From Bacteroidales bacterium (GTDB lineage Bacteria; Bacteroidota; Bacteroidia; Bacteroidales; UBA12077): a DNA stretch of 42,787 nucleotides. This document shows positions 40,953 through 42,787 of the stretch, piece after piece (position 1 is the first letter of the stretch; every line of letters begins with the position of its first letter). The DNA is taken from the NCBI GenBank assembly GCA_030668615.1, contig DAOUTQ010000005.1, forward strand, positions 1 through 42,787. The letters are read 5' to 3'. Both the position numbers and the translations under genes were made by a program. Below the pieces are notes generated by a model. That model was not told where the DNA came from. It saw only the letters and a list, made by a program, of their open reading frames with translations, and did no database searches.

Positions 40953-42787
40953 ATGAGAAAAAACTTTTACTCTGTTTTAAATATTGAAAGTAACGAGAAA
41001 ATAAGTGTTACACTTTTTCTTATTCAATCGGTATTTTTAGGAATTTTTTACGGTGCATTTGACGTAGGTGCTCATGCTATGTTTTTGGCTGTTTATCCGG
41101 CATCCATGATTCCAAAGGCATATGTTATTTCTGGTTTGGCAGGAATTATTCTGACTTCATTATATGCCAGATTACAGAGTAGATATAAGTTTTCGTTTGT
41201 GGCAATTTTTAATCTTATTTTTATTTCTGTATCAACCGTTCTGTTAAGAGTCTTATTTCAATATACTGAAAGTCCCTGGTTAGTATTTTTAATTTTCATT
41301 ATGATGGGACCCCTGAATATTATGGCTTTGCTTGGATTCTGGGGTGCAGTTAGTCGTATGTTCTCACTGAGACAGGGAAAAAGATTATTTGGTTTAATCG
41401 ATAGCGGACAAATATTCGGAGCTATACTAAGTACATTTGCAATTCCTGTTTTAATTGTAGTGGGATTTGAGCAAAAAAATCTTCTGTTTATTAGTTCAGT
41501 TAGTGTAATGTGTGCATTTTTTATGCAAATAGTAATTTCTATAAAATTTAACCTTAACATTCAAGTACAAACAAGTACTAAAAAGAAAAAACGCTTACCC
41601 GAATTACTAAAAAATAAATATATCCGACTCATGTCTGGTTTTGTTGTAGTGTCAATGCTTGCAGCGTTTTTTGTTCAGTTTTCATTTCTTTCAGTAACAA
41701 AAGATAATTATCCCGACCATAATGACCTTGCTGAATTTTTAGGTGCATTTACAGGTACTATGTTATTATTTATATTTTTGTTTAAAACTTTTTTATATAG
41801 TAAGTTGATGAAAACTTACGGTCTAAAGATGAGTATTATCATATCATCATTTTTAATAGGCATTTTTACATTATTAGCAGTTCTAATTGGATCATTAGCT
41901 GGATATACAAGTGCATCAGGTGGTTTTATATTTTTCTTTTTAATTATATCACTTAGCCGATTATTTTCAAAAGTTTTAAAAGACGCAGTAGAAGTGCCAT
42001 CTTTCAAAATCTTATATCAATCTCTTAAAGCAGAAATTAGGCATGATGTACAAGCTTACGTTGATGGAACAATAAATGAAATCGCAGCTCTTGCTGCCGG
42101 ATTGCTTCTTGCAATACTTAGTTTTTTTGAATTTTTTAAATTAATTCATTTTTCCTATAGTTTATTAATTATTCTTGGAATTTGGTTTTTAATAGCCCGG
42201 AAATTATATTACGAATATAAAGTCTCATTGCAGAAAACTCTGGCTGAGCATAAAGGTGTAAAAGACGATATAGAAAGTATCTCTAGTTTTGTTGGGGAAA
42301 GCTTGGAAAAGAAATCCATAAATCAGGATGGATTAATTTCTGGAATGGAGCTTGATTATGAATTAAGGCCATTGCAATTCGAAAACAATATTAATAAACT
42401 TTTTGAAAACAAGGATGAAGAAATACAGAAATACGCTATAGATAAGGTGATTGAATCGAAATTGATTGAACCATTTTCAAAATTACCTAAAAAAGTAGTT
42501 CAAAAAGAAATTGAAGAAAACAATGTCTCTGAGGTATGGCAAAGTATAGATTTAAAAGTAAATAAATCACCAGGTATTGAAAAATTAATTACACTTTCTA
42601 AGTCGAAAGGAACCGATGAAAGGATTCTTGCTGCTTGGTTAATTGGGAAATTCTATGAGCCAGAGCTTTTTGTTTACCTAAAAGCTCTGATAAGAGATCT
42701 TCACTTGCCAGTTAAAATTGCAGGAATTAAAGCTGCAGTAAATGTAAACAACAAAGAATTCTGTTCTTTAATATCTGAATATCTTGA
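40953..42787 (+). CDS. Polytopic transporter (Npt/ADP-ATP-translocase- or MFS-like) with C-terminal soluble repeat region, 3'-truncated
   Basis: The frame from the ATG at 40953 is open without a stop for 611 codons to the window edge. It is missing from the ORF track, which lists only antisense shadows here. Translation begins MRKNFYSVLNIESNEK and continues with about 12 hydrophobic helices to roughly residue 430, for example ISVTLFLIQSVFLGIFYGAF. The layout and FGLIDSGQIFGAILS resemble the Npt1/Npt2-like translocase group of the MFS. The remainder (about 430-611) is soluble, charged and helical, and looks like the start of HEAT-type repeats (DEEIQKYAIDKVIES, DERILAAWLIGKF, PVKIAGIKAAVNV). 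Bacteroidota carry such transporter-HEAT proteins of unknown function. The substrate is not inferable. Confidence 0.85.
   Translation, partial: MRKNFYSVLNIESNEKISVTLFLIQSVFLGIFYGAFDVGAHAMFLAVYPASMIPKAYVISGLAGIILTSLYARLQSRYKFSFVAIFNLIFISVSTVLLRVLFQYTESPWLVFLIFIMMGPLNIMALLGFWGAVSRMFSLRQGKRLFGLIDSGQIFGAILSTFAIPVLIVVGFEQKNLLFISSVSVMCAFFMQIVISIKFNLNIQVQTSTKKKKRLPELLKNKYIRLMSGFVVVSMLAAFFVQFSFLSVTKDNYPDHNDLAEFLGAFTGTMLLFIFLFKTFLYSKLMKTYGLKMSIIISSFLIGIFTLLAVLIGSLAGYTSASGGFIFFFLIISLSRLFSKVLKDAVEVPSFKILYQSLKAEIRHDVQAYVDGTINEIAALAAGLLLAILSFFEFFKLIHFSYSLLIILGIWFLIARKLYYEYKVSLQKTLAEHKGVKDDIESISSFVGESLEKKSINQDGLISGMELDYELRPLQFENNINKLFENKDEEIQKYAIDKVIESKLIEPFSKLPKKVVQKEIEENNVSEVWQSIDLKVNKSPGIEKLITLSKSKGTDERILAAWLIGKFYEPELFVYLKALIRDLHLPVKIAGIKAAVNVNNKEFCSLISEYL

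Noticed and set aside
41258-42007. Two minus-strand ORFs (41258-41560 and 41816-42007)
   Set aside because: They are antisense to the long transporter frame starting at 40953, which explains the region better.

Overview
The window is a strongly AT-rich stretch of a Bacteroidota chromosome. The evidence is: two large secreted proteases with C-terminal type IX secretion (Por) sorting domains, several SusD-era style lipoproteins with a late lipobox Cys, -7 elements of the TAnnTTTG type instead of TATAAT, few Shine-Dalgarno sequences, and an operon-poor layout with short convergent gaps. A tungsten-type aldehyde:ferredoxin oxidoreductase with a poly-ferredoxin and a bacteriohemerythrin point to an anaerobic or micro-aerobic lifestyle. 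A marine or sediment Marinilabiliales-like organism would fit, but that rank is inference.

Layout. 1-1413: 3' part of a 5-oxoprolinase operon (pxpB cut by the window edge, then pxpC). 1432-3282: orphan soluble PAS histidine kinase. 3413-8547: a signalling and envelope cluster. On the minus strand it reads lipoprotein, 18-residue-repeat secreted protein, outer-membrane-type protein, OmpR-family regulator and sensor kinase; a small lipoprotein diverges from it on the plus strand. 8677-10301: TPR protein and an unknown small protein. 10458-12621: AOR-family enzyme plus four-cluster ferredoxin. 12834-14740: GPP34-family protein and an MFS transporter. 14941-18640: two tandem, fused LeuCD/aconitase-type hydratases. 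18783-19686: tRNA-Arg(TCT) and a cytidylate-kinase-like protein. 19830-25145: T9SS-exported subtilase and an exported papain-fold aminopeptidase C. 25301-27471: small Cys-rich protein, tag and mnmE. 27518-28788: tyrosine recombinase beside the mnmE 3' end, and a DUF3820-type protein. 28950-35347: M16 lipoprotein protease, outer-membrane barrel, small lipoprotein and M6 T9SS protease. 35477-37264: fused O-/N-acyltransferase of the OlsF kind. 37307-40629: exported isochorismatase-fold hydrolase, bacteriohemerythrin, SCP2-flavodoxin fusion and a queuosine-precursor transporter. 40953-end: a large transporter plus repeat-domain gene that runs off the window and is absent from the ORF track.

The most notable observation is regulatory. 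An identical 20-bp sequence, ATGAAGTGAAAATGAAGAAA, occurs twice. It is built from two ATGAAG half-sites 11 bp apart, the geometry of OmpR/PhoB-family operators. On the minus strand both copies lie exactly 10 bp upstream of a TAnnTTTG -7 element, one for the repeat-protein gene and one for the 300-aa lipoprotein gene. Both target genes sit next to the OmpR-type two-component operon, so I propose these are operators of that regulator and that the cluster is a self-contained, probably autoregulated envelope-response regulon. Secondary points of interest are the two hairpins in front of that operon, the nested palindromes between the tandem hydratases, the altered active-site residues in the first hydratase, and the recombinase at the mnmE 3' end (a classic genomic-island site).
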